A stretch of DNA of 64,000 nt, from positions 992,001 to 1,056,000 of the forward strand of contig CP150549.1 of assembly GCA_049487715.1 (NCBI GenBank), given 5' to 3'. Below the pieces are notes generated by a model, which saw only the letters and a program-made list of their open reading frames with translations, made no database searches and was not told the DNA's origin. The stretch is from Pycnococcus provasolii (taxonomy: Eukaryota; Chlorophyta; Pseudoscourfieldiophyceae; Pseudoscourfieldiales). Shown one piece after another: positions 36,401-43,801 of the stretch. The first letter of the stretch is position 1, and the number at the start of each line of letters is the position of its first letter. The translations under genes and the position numbers were made by a program.

Positions 36401-39287
36401 CGCGTGTGACCGCGGGTGCATCCGCCTGAGCGACGCCCTGCACCACCGCACCGAGGTGGAAGCTGCCGTCAAGTATGCTCGGATGAACAAGCCAGCCGTG
36501 TGCACGCCCGCAGCCGTCTAAAACGTGCAGCGTGCCCTTCGCCGCAGGGAGTTTTCCCTCGGCGGCATGCCGAATGCCAGACAACGTGCGGAAGCGTGGT
36601 CCATACTGCAAGCCAACGCGTCGAAGGGCGGCATAAACGCCGGTGTCACTCAGCGGGATGGCAGTGGCGGCGGCTGCGGCTGACACCTTCGAATCGCTTC
36701 TACCACCATCACAGCATTTCATCGGATGTGTTCGCACGTCGCCACGAACAAGCGACGACGGCGTAACCGTCGCAGCTTTTTCGCCAACGCTTGGCATCTC
36801 CCAACCTCCGCGGAAGTGAAGCATGGGGCGATGATGATGACTTCGCTTGGTTGTCGTCGACGCCTCGAACATTCCCTCGCGCGTGTCGACTTGAAAGGTG
36901 AGCTCCATGCGTTCGGAAATGTCATTGGAAAAGACAAACGGCATGGGAATCACGCAATCTCTCAATCGGCACGTCTTCGCCTCAGCTTGCAGCGAAGCTG
37001 TGGCGGCGAATGCGTACTCAGCATATCCAGCACCAGGATAGAGACCTTGGCCATTCACGCGGTGGTCCTGGAGGAAGCTGAATTCGTCACGCTCGATGTG
37101 CGCCGCAAATCGAACGACAGGCGACGAAGCTGCGATGATAATTGCGTCCACCGCATCCGTCAAGGCATGCGCAATGGGCATCGGCCAAACTGGTCTCAGG
37201 GCACGCCACAGCATGTGTGACGCCGACGGCGGCGATGTCATCGCCTCAATCTGTTCAAGCATCGCGTGGGCGTTGCTTCCCTGAAACGCAAATGCGCTCG
37301 TGCCCACGACGCCGTCGTCACGGCCTGCCATAAAGCCGCCACCATGCAGTGCCTGTCGAGGCATGTGCAAGGTACGCTTTTTCGTCGTTCCCAGGCTTGC
37401 CACGTGAGGATTGATGGACGTGAGATGGATCAGTGGTAGATTCGCACGTCGCCTGACGGAAAAGGCGGCATGCGAAAGCCCGGTGACACCAGCCGCCGGC
37501 TCGGTGTGACCGACGTACGTCTTAGCTGACGTCACGCTGAGCGGCGTTGTCATTCTCCCATGCTGAAATGCCGAGATGAGTGCACCAACCTCGACGGGAT
37601 CGCCAAGTGGCGTACCCGTGCCATGCATCTGCGCGGCAACGACGTGAGCATTGGGACCAAGTTCCATGAGTGCTCGGCGTAGCACATTCCCCTGACTTGG
37701 CCCATGAGGTGCCGTGAGACTGGAGCTTCGACCATCTTGGTTGATGGCAGAGCTTGCGAGGATCGCCAGAGGCGAGGCGACATCGACGTCGCGCACCGCG
37801 AGCATGACACCGTGACCTTCTCCACGCACGTAACCGTCTGCTCCGCCATCCAGCGTCTTACATCTTCCGTCAGGAGCGAGCATGCCCGCGGAGTGGAAGC
37901 ACAACGTGGTGGCAACGCTGAGCGTGATCGAGACGCCGGCAAAGAGCGCAGCTTCGTCGCCGCCGTCGCGCAAGATGTTCGTTCGACTCGTGTGCGCCGC
38001 GATCAGGCTCGCACTGCAGGCTGTATCGATCGCAAAGCATCCGCCGCTGAGCGCGTACGTAAACGCCAGCCGTCCTGCGGCGACGCTCAAGCCGCTTCCC
38101 GAGTTGACAAATGCTCCGGGACCGCCGTGGGCAAGGCTCATCTGCAGGTACTCGCACGTGCTGATTCCCACGAACGTTGCGCACGCTCGCGAGACAGATG
38201 GGAAGCTGCGAAGACACTCGAGAGCATCCATGAGAAGGAGACGCTGCTGTGGATCCATCACGCGCCCTTCACCCTCCGCGATGCGGAACGGTCCGAGCTC
38301 GAAGCGAGACACGTGTGCAATGTATCGTCCGAATCGAGGGATGGCGCCGTCCGATGGAGATGCTCCAGGTCGCGTTGATGGATTTGCTGGCAGCCTGTCT
38401 TGAAAGAGTGCCAACGCCTCAATTGCATCGCCGAGAAGCGCCCCACCACCAGCCTCGGGAAGGAGGCTGTCACTTGCGGCTGCAAGGATCACCTTCGAGG
38501 TGGAAGATGACGAGGACGACGGAGTCATCAAAGACTTTGCAAGCTTCAGAGTACCACCATCACGACGACGATGATTTCGTCTCCTTGGCTTGCGTGATTG
38601 TGCCGCAGCAATGTGATTTGTGAGTGCTGCCAAAGTTGGGTAGTCAAAGACAGATGTTGAGGAAAGGTCAGCGATGCCATGACGATCTCGCAGCGCGTTG
38701 ATGAATTCCACCGACCCAATGCTGTCCAGTCCCACCTGCATCAAAGGAGCATCCAACTCCACGTTCATGGCATCCATACCGAGCACCGATGCGAGCGCCT
38801 CGCGAACGCCACCTTCGATGGCTGAGCGTTGTTTCTCCATAATGTCCTCGTCCTCGTATTCCTCCTCATAATCCTCCTCCTCATAATCCTCCTCCTCCTC
38901 CTCATAATCTTCCTCCTCCTCCTCTTCTTCTTCACCTGAAGAAGAATCACCACCACCACCACCACCACCACCAAGGCTCACCACGAATGTCGCAAGTGCT
39001 TCCACGGTGGGGTAGTCGAGCACAGCTGTACCGGGCAACTCCACTCCAAACGAGGATGCCATTCCATTCCGCAGATCCACCGCGCCAAGCGAGTCAACAC
39101 CAGAAGCCATGAGTGGTGCATCGAGCTCTACATTGTCAATGCCAGTCACCTCACGTATCATGCTCACAATGGAATCTGACACCGAGCTCAAACTCAGCGT
39201 CGTGACATTCTTGTTCGTCGCCACGCGCCGACGTTCCCCTTTTCGGCTTCGCGCCGACGTTCCCACTCGACCACTGCTACTGTCCAT
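21489..39287 (-). CDS. PKS part C: tandem ACPs of module 4, modules 5-8 and thioesterase
   Basis: 5,932 codons from the ATG at 39287; residue numbers count from the TTG codon just before it. The same frame is also open upstream into part B. Residues 38-105 and 155-228: two ACPs (Ser67, Ser190) joined by a Gly run and a Glu/Asp/Tyr-rich linker. Module 5 (310-1935): KS, DH, ER, KR, ACP. Module 6 (1985-3135): KS, a DH-like fold lacking the catalytic His motif, KR, ACP. Module 7 (3180-4695): KS, DH, ER, KR, ACP. Module 8 (4735-5445): divergent KS, a vestigial DH-like region and ACP (ILDSRGALEL). 5475-5790: thioesterase with GGTSYGG (Ser5568), Asp5595 in LMDSP and His5765 in VAGDHFS. A Pro-rich tail of ~140 residues ends the protein. 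Three ACPs (Ser1897, 3097, 4654) are almost identical, a sign of recent module duplication. Confidence 0.95.
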   Translation of the reverse strand: MDSSSGRVGTSARSRKGERRRVATNKNVTTLSLSSVSDSIVSMIREVTGIDNVELDAPLMASGVDSLGAVDLRNGMASSFGVELPGTAVLDYPTVEALATFVVSLGGGGGGGGDSSSGEEEEEEEEDYEEEEEDYEEEDYEEEYEDEDIMEKQRSAIEGGVREALASVLGMDAMNVELDAPLMQVGLDSIGSVEFINALRDRHGIADLSSTSVFDYPTLAALTNHIAAAQSRKPRRRNHRRRDGGTLKLAKSLMTPSSSSSSTSKVILAAASDSLLPEAGGGALLGDAIEALALFQDRLPANPSTRPGASPSDGAIPRFGRYIAHVSRFELGPFRIAEGEGRVMDPQQRLLLMDALECLRSFPSVSRACATFVGISTCEYLQMSLAHGGPGAFVNSGSGLSVAAGRLAFTYALSGGCFAIDTACSASLIAAHTSRTNILRDGGDEAALFAGVSITLSVATTLCFHSAGMLAPDGRCKTLDGGADGYVRGEGHGVMLAVRDVDVASPLAILASSAINQDGRSSSLTAPHGPSQGNVLRRALMELGPNAHVVAAQMHGTGTPLGDPVEVGALISAFQHGRMTTPLSVTSAKTYVGHTEPAAGVTGLSHAAFSVRRRANLPLIHLTSINPHVASLGTTKKRTLHMPRQALHGGGFMAGRDDGVVGTSAFAFQGSNAHAMLEQIEAMTSPPSASHMLWRALRPVWPMPIAHALTDAVDAIIIAASSPVVRFAAHIERDEFSFLQDHRVNGQGLYPGAGYAEYAFAATASLQAEAKTCRLRDCVIPMPFVFSNDISERMELTFQVDTREGMFEASTTTKRSHHHRPMLHFRGGWEMPSVGEKAATVTPSSLVRGDVRTHPMKCCDGGRSDSKVSAAAAATAIPLSDTGVYAALRRVGLQYGPRFRTLSGIRHAAEGKLPAAKGTLHVLDGCGRAHGWLVHPSILDGSFHLGAVVQGVAQADAPAVTRVPAGWERCTLFAPAPASKRAGAPAASDGSSAWLAPASSASMMGATERSGGVLHAVAAARQLDDFGALVDYGIFGGQCGEGAVCTVTGLLAKAAASQGSSAAAAASKLAADNLTTPCIYSVTWPVSRFEEYQCSYPYRRAISPPLLSASLDSTTRRKFVLDSDVAADRALAAMLVTAQMMQRTTTIYRTVEGIQPGTAASPARPARSLTAASLYGMARSIQQEAANVPTRLLDVDATASLARFARAGAGTDDEGCLAALRQNATIRHIAKVVPARREQSIRDASDRFQLLPKPRGSLRGIQLTLVVDDATTQGDATTASLRVEAVGINFRDVLNVLGMYPGDPGDPGGDCAGVVVRCDSCASSYVRVGDAVLGFAPGCLGSFVVSSSRTLAEAPAHIGYGACATMPTVYVTCELALSQAARVRANDVVVLPAASGGVGFAAMQLLRGVVGARIHATAGSSWKRALCRNTMAVSEVSSSRTHHWIEMGAMMTSRHGGARVIFNSLTSTGYVAGALAILGHVADPCFVEIGKRDVYSAAAARHERADVRFGYVAVDFLTTQLLGKLARRVCVMCAAGEINALPQIQHTLGNTRNAFRQMSQSRHVGKIVVMRKHHPAMAGGLCRQTLITGGMGAIGSHMADWLAESRMTRSVVMVGRTGRRSGGGGRLRLLHEWTGSISLLRGDSSASAEAAASVDGMRAVQSIVHAAGVLADAMLPNQTASRVRTSMAPKVGGMENAIQRVHLNGDASFLCFSSITAFLGSPGQANYGASNRSLDAACALLKASGRVGLSVQWGAWNDAAGGGMAGGSGTLQRMRAMGVGALTPRQALVGLGSVVMVGGEPSDTLVSPFVWPTFLKPLNVKSGLGVVFSEIALVAQEAPGGGGGGGGGGGGESKRVGNVIHASQEDVKKQLSEAVRGVLGNDVSADEPLMAAGLDSLGAVELRNAVETRMGVQLPGTLVFDYPTVSAMTQYVTSRLAPDDGDLAADDDVDMDEVVVGEKVTVSLVSSAARTPGSHVEESKYADGIEGIPFERWDVEADALRRCDDVSIVRRFGGFMRDLDMFDASCLGMSSKEAVLMDPQQRMLLTLAATAYQAEGTALRTNILVGISSFDYARYMLAHMPGISGYSATSTALSVCSGRMSYEFDFSGVSMSIDTACSSSLVATMIGMREIQSSKDSSLVNGVNMLLMSTTTKMFAVAGMLAPDGRCKTLDGSADGYVRGEASAAVQMIAGEGGGNGAVLLRGCAVNQDGRSSALTAPNGPAQQDVMRRAMMRGLVVTGLQMHGTGTALGDPIEVGAAVAVMSGGDGRLTLTASKTYVGHCEPAAGVLGVLAAARMVAERGVSAMLHLRVVNPHVRVVLSMDGAGACCLAPRVESSTSEGSEGMFGVSSFAFMGTNAHAVLGLREDVDRAAVGTARRLRGVYHAERHWITVPSHSFVRLYDNNRRVASQLRFVCSERANVGGTVLLEFAVACVRNTIHEFGQGITMLDISIPVVSSSGSDDVLSCTLGDTNGHVDVRSGGVSYLRGSVTRMTTTEEDVPKSSGSFECRDASSMRAHCTIVSNRSSSAGILQAVHVHTGGNEATGVVCQPVQLGVVGLLMHPATLDAAMHLLGNHEDSVPTAMALYTTTARATSDECLHAWAQMQKTRACDFGLQTDAGMTLMHMNEVVVAKAKKTKEIVKEQSDPVYAIRWVCTSSSTKTFGGAVLPARISLDSTSWSSFTSLFAMLSVVQTFGSSSLARLDTGGAKRDCMLSAMRGLWRTAMQECRHPILKAGTDVDVFAPSAFGRFGDDARGGYEMECRGATWMCARVCRVQLLGGGGGGGGGTYLGIGGGRVLMCGGLGTLGVLTAEWLTSMATCDLHLHLLGRSGRVADRGSKVVERMRSKSLVHMQRCDAAKAGDWEGRYEGVNAVVHAGGVLADATLAQQRASGVRRVYAAKVDSLDRLVQVTHAHAVSVQLLFSSLAAMLGSPGQSNYSAANAAMDAYAHIAQKGGCKVLSLQWGAWIGGGMATNDANTIGRMERAGVGVVTPELGLALLGGVLSSTTSHDTVLTVTPFDWSRFLEKEGNDRARASFYDEVRMKRRRREVVAEAKQVHRTKQDVGDDKRVREQLSELVRDVLGSDVSADEPLMAAGLDSLGAVELRNAVETRMGLQLPGTLVFDYPTVSAMASYIRSSQGGVDESTTDIAESESERVKTGGSSMPFLISSAGCTPGKRDDEDAVGCIPLQRWDAEELFSRDVGARSADLVRRFGGFLNDVDLFDATCFGISSAEAALMDPQQRMLLMTALATCSSSGGIGCVGVGIAPSGYSKFLEIPYHFNVLQTSSALGVAQSVASGRLSYTFDSREMCCTVDTACSSSLVAMAICHDHLKCTSTTLGVHIMCHPTSSIALSSAQMLDSEGRCKCLDVAAGGFVRSEASLGIHTAAAAQEENSGQCIVIRSCVINQDGRSSALTAPNGPAQQEAIRSAGNSQHVTGLQMHGTGTALGDPIEVGAAVAVLFKEHVGILSASKTYVGHAEPAAGVVGVLAAAMEMKPLLHLRAVNPHVSLVLSMSGAGMCLAPRVATVASRRGATGVSSFAFMGTNAHAQIGFGHHDGGDGGVEKIMSRGERHWVTIATHPMLVCGDVDVAMIEMRSRGVAAYLHDHRVRGQGIFPGAGYFEAASAVAVLIVGEACRSALTDVSIPAPLVLDGAAGDVDVTCALRAVDGFIDVRSSGRARVSHLRGIVTRMMSSLSSTANEVASPMRARCTTASSACALYEKMLGIGLMYGPAFQMLQAVRKGGVGDEATGVVCQPAETRVTGLLMHPATLDAAMQLGNALDVPVVDDGKARVPAGVSAYTVASRATSDVCLHAWARLHPLRVNDVTCSFGLRTDAGATLMHMSELVAKPMTNGVTTSTKIAVHSTRDAMYAISWLAQTPPDATTDATTDATTMIRVDGASSVRAWISSSMYAALSVVQTLSLLNHSEQSVAVHLQTACAVATGGGGLVGGGKCGGDGAAIRGLWRTAMQEIRHPALTGGTDADEFALGVPRLHDAAADDAQGHAYRGGYWMGACVRRCAAATPEYAVQLRPQPRGAIKDLIAVVEAGSDEVSSTMMRVRVSAVGINFRDVLNVLGMYPGDPGDPGGDCAGTVASRAWVGESVFGLAPGCLGNYVHAYGDTFAAMPAHLRHEAAASMPTVFVTVDLALSQAARTRGGDRVLVHAAAGGVGVAATQLAGVLDATVYATAGSSAKRHWVRSSCVHHVGSSRATTFPDVASMTLGAVDVVLNSLTSAGVVAATVSCMSSRARFVEIGKRDIWTAATLGAERSDATLRLVAVDFLPIGGMHRGMKQVATCASTMQYRPLSTTAHTLVRSHAALRQMSQARHVGKIVVCSPRAVRDDVLAGGVGDGVLVCGGLGSLGTLTASWLASMSTCHLHLLGRSGRRGEGLEALVASASLVRMQRCDAATAGDRAVVTAANGPNAVVHAGGVLADATLVQQRASGVRQVFAAKVDSLGKLVEATHANAVSAQVLFSSLAAFLGSPGQSNYSAANAALDASAHGAANAGAQMISLQWGAWIGGGMATNDKSTIGRMERAGVGVVTPELGLAVLGGVLSSLLREKTGPGAVLTVSPFEWTRFLAQQPANADAAFFDDVRESAGVAGEAEAPQVAVRRQRKVHAAASEEDVKKQLSEAVRGVLGNDVSADEPLMAAGLDSLGAVELRNAVETRMGLQLPGTLVFDYPTVSSMTQYVVSCMTEDMEEDLVDEIVDRSVAVNGEALGVVSWSSQNEKSFGDLSLFDMSAAVPYSRWDVNSTGAPRFAALASAARLPDAFDEVVFGIPTAEAILMDPQQRVLLLSAAEAFVKNEAASECGVAIGIGSADYSAVAKTAGHGADAFSFTSHAASVASGRLAFQFGLHGATASIDTACSSSLVAAQYAQKSGNASSLVGGVVVLCHVDSTASLQRAGLLAADGRCKTLDADASGHVRGEADGVLLLGDGQGTSVLLRAAAVTANGTSATLTAPHGPSQKACIMTALSECDATTISGVRLHGVGSALGDPIEVGALNEALKKRRASSALRLLSEKGATGHQEAAAGAVALCTAASLYGRKQAFAPILHLRFVNPHVALQKHHVQREHAGALTFSNTSMGISSFGASGTNAHAVLSMPDATVLRNLPRRVWQRQSRWVAPVLVEALDGARFSGSGVFHVRVPQSSLELFAAADVCLGAGGALGKSKNTLLKDAALIAGAGGGSKTTCTLRVDLVRGDIVMTALAGGTKRLVGRLARLMTVNAAQASFKTGKGIDATRGAARTPGLLGVRRGRRSMLLIGGDATHDSLETLMKGTPTALSAFARRHSGDEGVAIFRSSNLATNRFTAHGVFLGFYQPQTFSDIEYRNDEGKIDVEELNAPSISGVLREAAILLRDEGKEPAIERILREMFLSADDLLQHDIDVDAPLVVSGILDSRGALELRRRWAEAFDLDLPATLLFDHSSLSEVANHLLVEYARDDLLSAMQVEVDPTSSQVNRRKSSVKPLLASKTIIPLYLAAPEIAAGAQVYTHLLDRLRWSGQPVLILEKDNSLCIADRARQHVQDLLHSHPGMTDEIRAQVQAGERYDVEAETTPYAPFILGGTSYGGVVALEVAMQLQELGLKVGMVVLMDSPHPTQVRPIVPRPPKDLVAEEDLEAFYESLVTDDDLVELMRTMLLVVNVYESSFEDQDYHGQLATFLPVMRLTEDDNTLDLDGCEQRLREICRALKSGEWVSDLRHHRFESNEGRLRAPARLLFLKAAEGNKLPYVDDDASDPNASFVHGISWSEHADELEVVTVAGDHFSMSRREGEDSFYFDNALRKALESVGWVCNEPALLPPERHRIRMPSSRQRLAATSGSRSRPGRDRHGRRKTLLNSRSAWRSLLSPPPPARTPSPSPLPPPQAQTTVISAMGLIQAASRLPPPVAAKLRSLPSLGPQVQGGGWLIEDVLRAARTVLGEDDMERLVQELK
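21921..22868 (-). other. Terminal thioesterase domain of the PKS
   Basis: Type I alpha/beta-hydrolase TE with Ser5568 (GTSYGG), Asp5595 and His5765. Releases the chain by hydrolysis or cyclisation. It belongs to the NRPS/PKS thioesterase type (PFILGGTSYGGVVALEVA). Confidence 0.9.
22956..25088 (-). other. PKS module 8: divergent KS-(vestigial DH)-ACP
   Basis: The KS keeps Cys4866 in IDTACSSSL and both His residues, but the usual HGTGT reads HGVGS, NQDGRSS reads TANGTSA and GHTEP reads GHQEA. No KR or ER. The last ACP has Ser5400 in GILDSRG. Confidence 0.8.
25206..29753 (-). other. PKS module 7: KS-DH-ER-KR-ACP (fully reducing)
   Basis: KS Cys3316. DH His3605 in HDHRVRGQGIFP and the Asp in HPATLDAAMQ. 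ER with HAAAGGVGVA. KR Tyr4487. ACP Ser4654. A short TTDA repeat lies in the KR structural subdomain. Confidence 0.88.
29886..33353 (-). other. PKS module 6: KS-(inactive DH-like)-KR-ACP
   Basis: KS Cys2118 is intact. The DH-position region keeps the second-half motif LLMHPATLDAAMHL but has no H-x3-G-x4-P, and there is no ER. KR has CGGLGTLG and GQSNYSAAN. Predicted to leave a beta-hydroxyl. Confidence 0.82.
33486..38393 (-). other. PKS module 5: KS-DH-ER-KR-ACP (fully reducing)
   Basis: KS Cys425 in IDTACSASL, His556 and His595. DH His743 in QDHRVNGQGLYP and Asp941. ER with GGDCAGVV and AASGGVGFA. KR with ITGGMGAIG and GQANYGASN. ACP Ser1897. Confidence 0.88.
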
Positions 39288-42200
39288 CAAAAGCTCTCGC
39301 AGCTTTCTTGAAAACGTCTCAGAGGAGGCGAGAAGGGTAAGACCGGCGCATACACCGCCGCCCCTCTGGTTAGTCCGAAGCCAATGATGTCAAGGCCATG
39401 TGCCGGCTGCAGCAGACCGAGGCCAATGCTCGCCGCTCGATCTCTAATCCCCTTGGTGCCTGACGCCATACCAGCCGCAGCCCACGGACCGAATTGCACG
39501 CTCGCAGCTGTAAGGACGGTAGAGGCAACGATAGCATCCAAGGCTGCATTTGCCGCCGCGTAATTCGCCTGACCAGGCAAAGATAGGAGCGCCGCGACAC
39601 TGCTCAGCACGAGCAGGCTCTGCAGTGGCATGGCGGTGTACATGGTACAGCACGCAAGGGCGGGTGGCAGCTTCGGTGCGAAGACGGCGCGTACGCCAGA
39701 AGACGTCTGGTTGCGTGCAGCAGCATCCGCTAATCTGCCCGCGGCGTGGATCATCCACTGCGACGGATCTGAAAACAAGACGTGCTTCACATCCGCCGAG
39801 CGTGAGACGTCAGCCATTGCCATCGTGTGCATGCAACCCGCATCATTCTCGCCAATCCTCGATCTGCCACCACCACCAGATGGTTGGCGCGAAACGCCAA
39901 CCACCTCGCGCACGATGCACGCCTCCACAAGCCAGCGACGCACGAGTATGCCAATGCCTCCCGCACCTCCCGTCACATGAACGCGTGCGTCGGGAATAGG
40001 ACGATGTGGAATCACGGCACCGTCGTCAAAACGTACAGCCACCTTACCAGCTCCGGGGTATGGGCCACGCATCGCGCACACGAGTGCCCTGCGCGCATCC
40101 AGGCTGTCAAACGTCGCCGTGGATGGCGGAGACACGATGCCAGCATGCATGCCAAGAGCAAGCTGGTGGAGCAAATGCGAGAGAGGCGACGCGGGCATGT
40201 ACTGCGGGTTGCGATCGCGAGCGGCGCCAACCACCAAAAGGGCATGCGTGACATCCTCTCGTTCCGCGGCAACGGCGGCGTGCGAACGGATCAGACGCTT
40301 GCCAATGTCTGCGACGCGCCCACCGACGCCGAGCGTGGCAAGCGTCGCGTCGAACAGTCCAGGCTGCGTCTGCATGCCGCCAGCGAGGGCGGCGGAAACG
40401 CCACCTCCCGCCGTCAGCGTGGTAATGTCAGCCGCAAAGTGCGATCCTCGCGATCCAGAGTACAAAATCTGGCGTGCGTGTACGTCACGACGCAGGAAGC
40501 TGCGCTTCGCCGGCGAGCTGGCTGTGCCAAACACCGCACCGTCGAGCATGCGTGCCGCCGCAAGGCCCACGCCCGTGCCCACGCCATGTATCAGAAGAAT
40601 GCGTGGCGTGTCTCCCTCCACCGCGGCAATCGCATGAGCTGCGGTGACACATACGGTGGGCGACGCCGCGAGCGCGTGCGGGGAAATCGCACGGGGAGCG
40701 GCGGCAAGCAGCTTCGACGAACACCAGTGACGGCTCGCAAGGCATCCTGGCGCGAAGCCAAACACGGCGGTTGTCGGGAGCATAAACAAGCCACCCTTCT
40801 CCTCGGTTTCGGACACGTAGCCATGCAGCTCTCCACCAGGACGTCCAGGATCGTAGTTCGGGCCCGCGGGGTACATGTCGAGAACATTCAGCACGTCGCG
40901 GAAGTTGATCCCTACCGCAGTCACCACGAGGCACACATCTGTATATCCCGGCTCAGGACAACCCGTGCGTGCGGCAATGTCGTCAATGCCGTACCGCACG
41001 CGAGAAATGGATCCACGTGGCGATGGCGCCTCGATGTGAAGTGCTCGTGACGTCAAGCCTGACGCGGCGACAAGGCGCTGCTGTGGAACAAGACGAGCCT
41101 CGTGCCACGTTGTCGCGTGCAGGGCAACGACATCCTTTTTGAAATCATGATTGCAAATGCTGCCAAGAGGAACTCGTGATGCGAGCGACGTGTGAAGCTC
41201 CGTCGGCTCGTGCTTGGCGTCACCAATTTCGTTTTGGATCGTTTGAAACGCCGCAATGCATGATGCTGCTGCGGATGAGGCATGTGGATCAGCAAGGCGC
41301 ACGGGAACCAAATCGTTCATAACTTCCATGCTGCTGCGCAGCGAAAGTGGATGCCGCAATAACGTGGCAAAGTGCAAGAGAGTTTGGCACATGCGCACGG
41401 CACCGGGAAGCATTGGCTTGGCAGAGTACAAGTGGTGGTATCGTGCATGCGTGCTCACTCGCACAGAGGAGGCGTGCACAGGTGGTGGACATGTGGCATC
41501 GACGACCGCCTGCGCGGCAACCCACGTCTTGGTATACAGCGTGCCAGCAGTCGTCGTCGATGAGGCGGTGGCTATTAGAGATCCGGACGTAGCTTTCGCG
41601 AGAGTAAATGGACGCAACGAAACATCGAGAATCGAGCCATCTTCCCCCCAATCACCCAGGTGGAACGACGCGAGCGTACCGTCGTTGCCATCCGATGTCG
41701 CGCACGAGGCGACTTCCACATTCGCATGTGTTGTGCGTGTGACATGAACCAGCGCAATAGATGCCGGTACTCGCAGGGCAGCGTCGCCGTCGCGTGTGGC
41801 AAATGCCATCGCCGCACCCGTTTGGAGTGCACAGTCCAGAACAGCGGGGTGCATGCCGGCATACGCGCGTGCGTCCTCCGAGTTGGTGATCGTGCCAGTG
41901 CATGCCGACATGCGAACGATGCGCTGGAATGCAGAGCCGTACTGCAACCCATGGTCGCGGAGGTTCGCCACGAAGTACGCTCGATCCAGTGCATGCTCTC
42001 GGACGCATGCACCACCCGCTCGGCATAAACCTGATTTCTCGATCGTCTTCATCATGGTGGCAGCTGACTGCACAAAACCTTTCGCATCCTGGTCATTTTT
42101 TCCACCTCCTCCCCTTCTGCGCTGTAGCGCACGTGCCATTATCGCAAACGCGCCATCTTGCAAGTTGATTGCACACGACATTTTCAAGTTGCGCACAATC

Positions 42201-43801
42201 TCAATCGCTTGCAGGAGCACGACATGCGCGAGCACGATGGCGTCAGAGGAGCCTGCCACGTCGGCAGAGGCTCTTGCCACCTCGAGCGTCGCCGTGCCAG
42301 GAACCAAAGCCTTGCCCGCAATGACGTGGTCTTGAAGGTACGCCGCGGACGCGGTGTCAAGATGCGCCACGCAAGTTAGTGTCGCTGTCGACGATGCGAC
42401 ACGAGCCAGCAGCGAATGCATGCGAGGTTCTACCGCGCATCGGCGGGCGCGACACAGCACACGTGTTGACGACGCGAGGCAGGTCAAGCCATGCTGCTGC
42501 GGTGACCTCCGCGACGCCACGATGGCATGCGCATTCACACCGCTCATTCCAAACGAACTTGTTCCGGCGTGAGCATGCATCTGTTTCGGTACGCCTGTCA
42601 TGTGCGCGCGTGCCGCGCTGCCAAAGCCAATCACATGATCCTTCTCCGTGTGTGCGCCGGCGACGTGTGGATTGACGTTCCTCAAGTGCGTCATGGGAAT
42701 GACCACACCGCGTGCGCAGCTAAGCTGCGCGAGAAGGAGGCCCATCAGGCCCGCCGTCGACTCCGTGTGTCCCACGTTGGACTTTGACGCGCACGCGAAT
42801 GTCACCGCAGACGACGACATCATACCGTCGTCACCATCACTGACTTCGCCATCATCCATACTATTATCGGGTGCTGAATCTCGTCGTAGGGCGTCAAGCA
42901 GCGCACGAATCTCAATCGGATCGCCCAGAGGCGTGCCGGTGCCATGTAGACTCATTTGGTTAGCAGCCGTCACACCTTCGCGCGCATCGCGCAGCGCAAG
43001 ACGAATCAGCGCTGACTGGCTTGGACCATTGGGCGCCGTCAGGCTCGAGCTTCGTCCGTCTTGGTTGACCGCGGAGCCTGCGAGTGAGACAGCCGCCGTG
43101 GCGCTTGAAGAAGAGGTGCCGCTGATCACCTGCAGGGCTGCGACCGCCTCTCCACGACCGTAGCCATCACCAGATGCGTCGCACGTCTTGCATCGCGCAT
43201 CCGGCGCAAGCGCGGAAAGGGCAGAGAGATTCGCAAAAATGGGAACGTCGAGGCACAAATTCACGCCAAGCGCGAGACTGTCGATGAAGTCGTGGCGGGC
43301 ACCGCGAACCGCCATGTGCGTCGCCACGAGCGAACTTGAGCATGCGGTGTCGATGGCAGCGCTCGGTCCCACCAAGTTGAGGCGATATCCCACGTGCCCG
43401 GCAGCCAGAGAAAGCCCGCTACCAAGCACGGCGGCGGACGAGCCGAAGATGCCAAAGTGACGAAGGATGTCGGGTAGTTCTACCCAGCACTGGCCGTAGA
43501 AAACGCCGCACGACGTCGGAGACGATGTGAGCGCCGCCACCCTCGAAGAAGAGGAAGACATTCGAGCGATGGCGGCATGTTCGACAGCTAATCGCACCTG
43601 CGGGTCCATGTATCCCGCTTCCGCGGGTGACAGGCGGAGCATCGTCGTGTCGCAATCTGCCGTGACATGGGGAGGCAAGAAGCTGCCCAGATGTGTGCCA
43701 AGCTTGAGCTTGGAGGTGGTGGATGCTACCTTTGAGCCCACCAAGCGCTCGCGAGGGAAGTATTCGCATGGATCGCGATTGGAAAGGTAGCCAAGCATCG
43801 C
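38607..43801 (-). other. PKS module 4: KS-DH-ER-KR-ACP-ACP, containing frame break 2
   Basis: The KS is preceded by a long helical linker. DH (QDHVIAGKALVP), ER (HGVGTGVGLA) and KR are in part B; the tandem ACPs are in part C. The break is at 39,287-39,310, between the KR and the first ACP. Confidence 0.85.

Noticed and set aside
39287-39289. TGA at the end of PKS part B as a second selenocysteine codon
   Set aside because: Read-through in that frame does not enter the ACP; the ACP lies in the -1 frame, so a frame change rather than recoding is needed.
39827-41050. Plus-strand ORF of 407 codons
   Set aside because: Antisense shadow of the module 4 ER/KR coding region.
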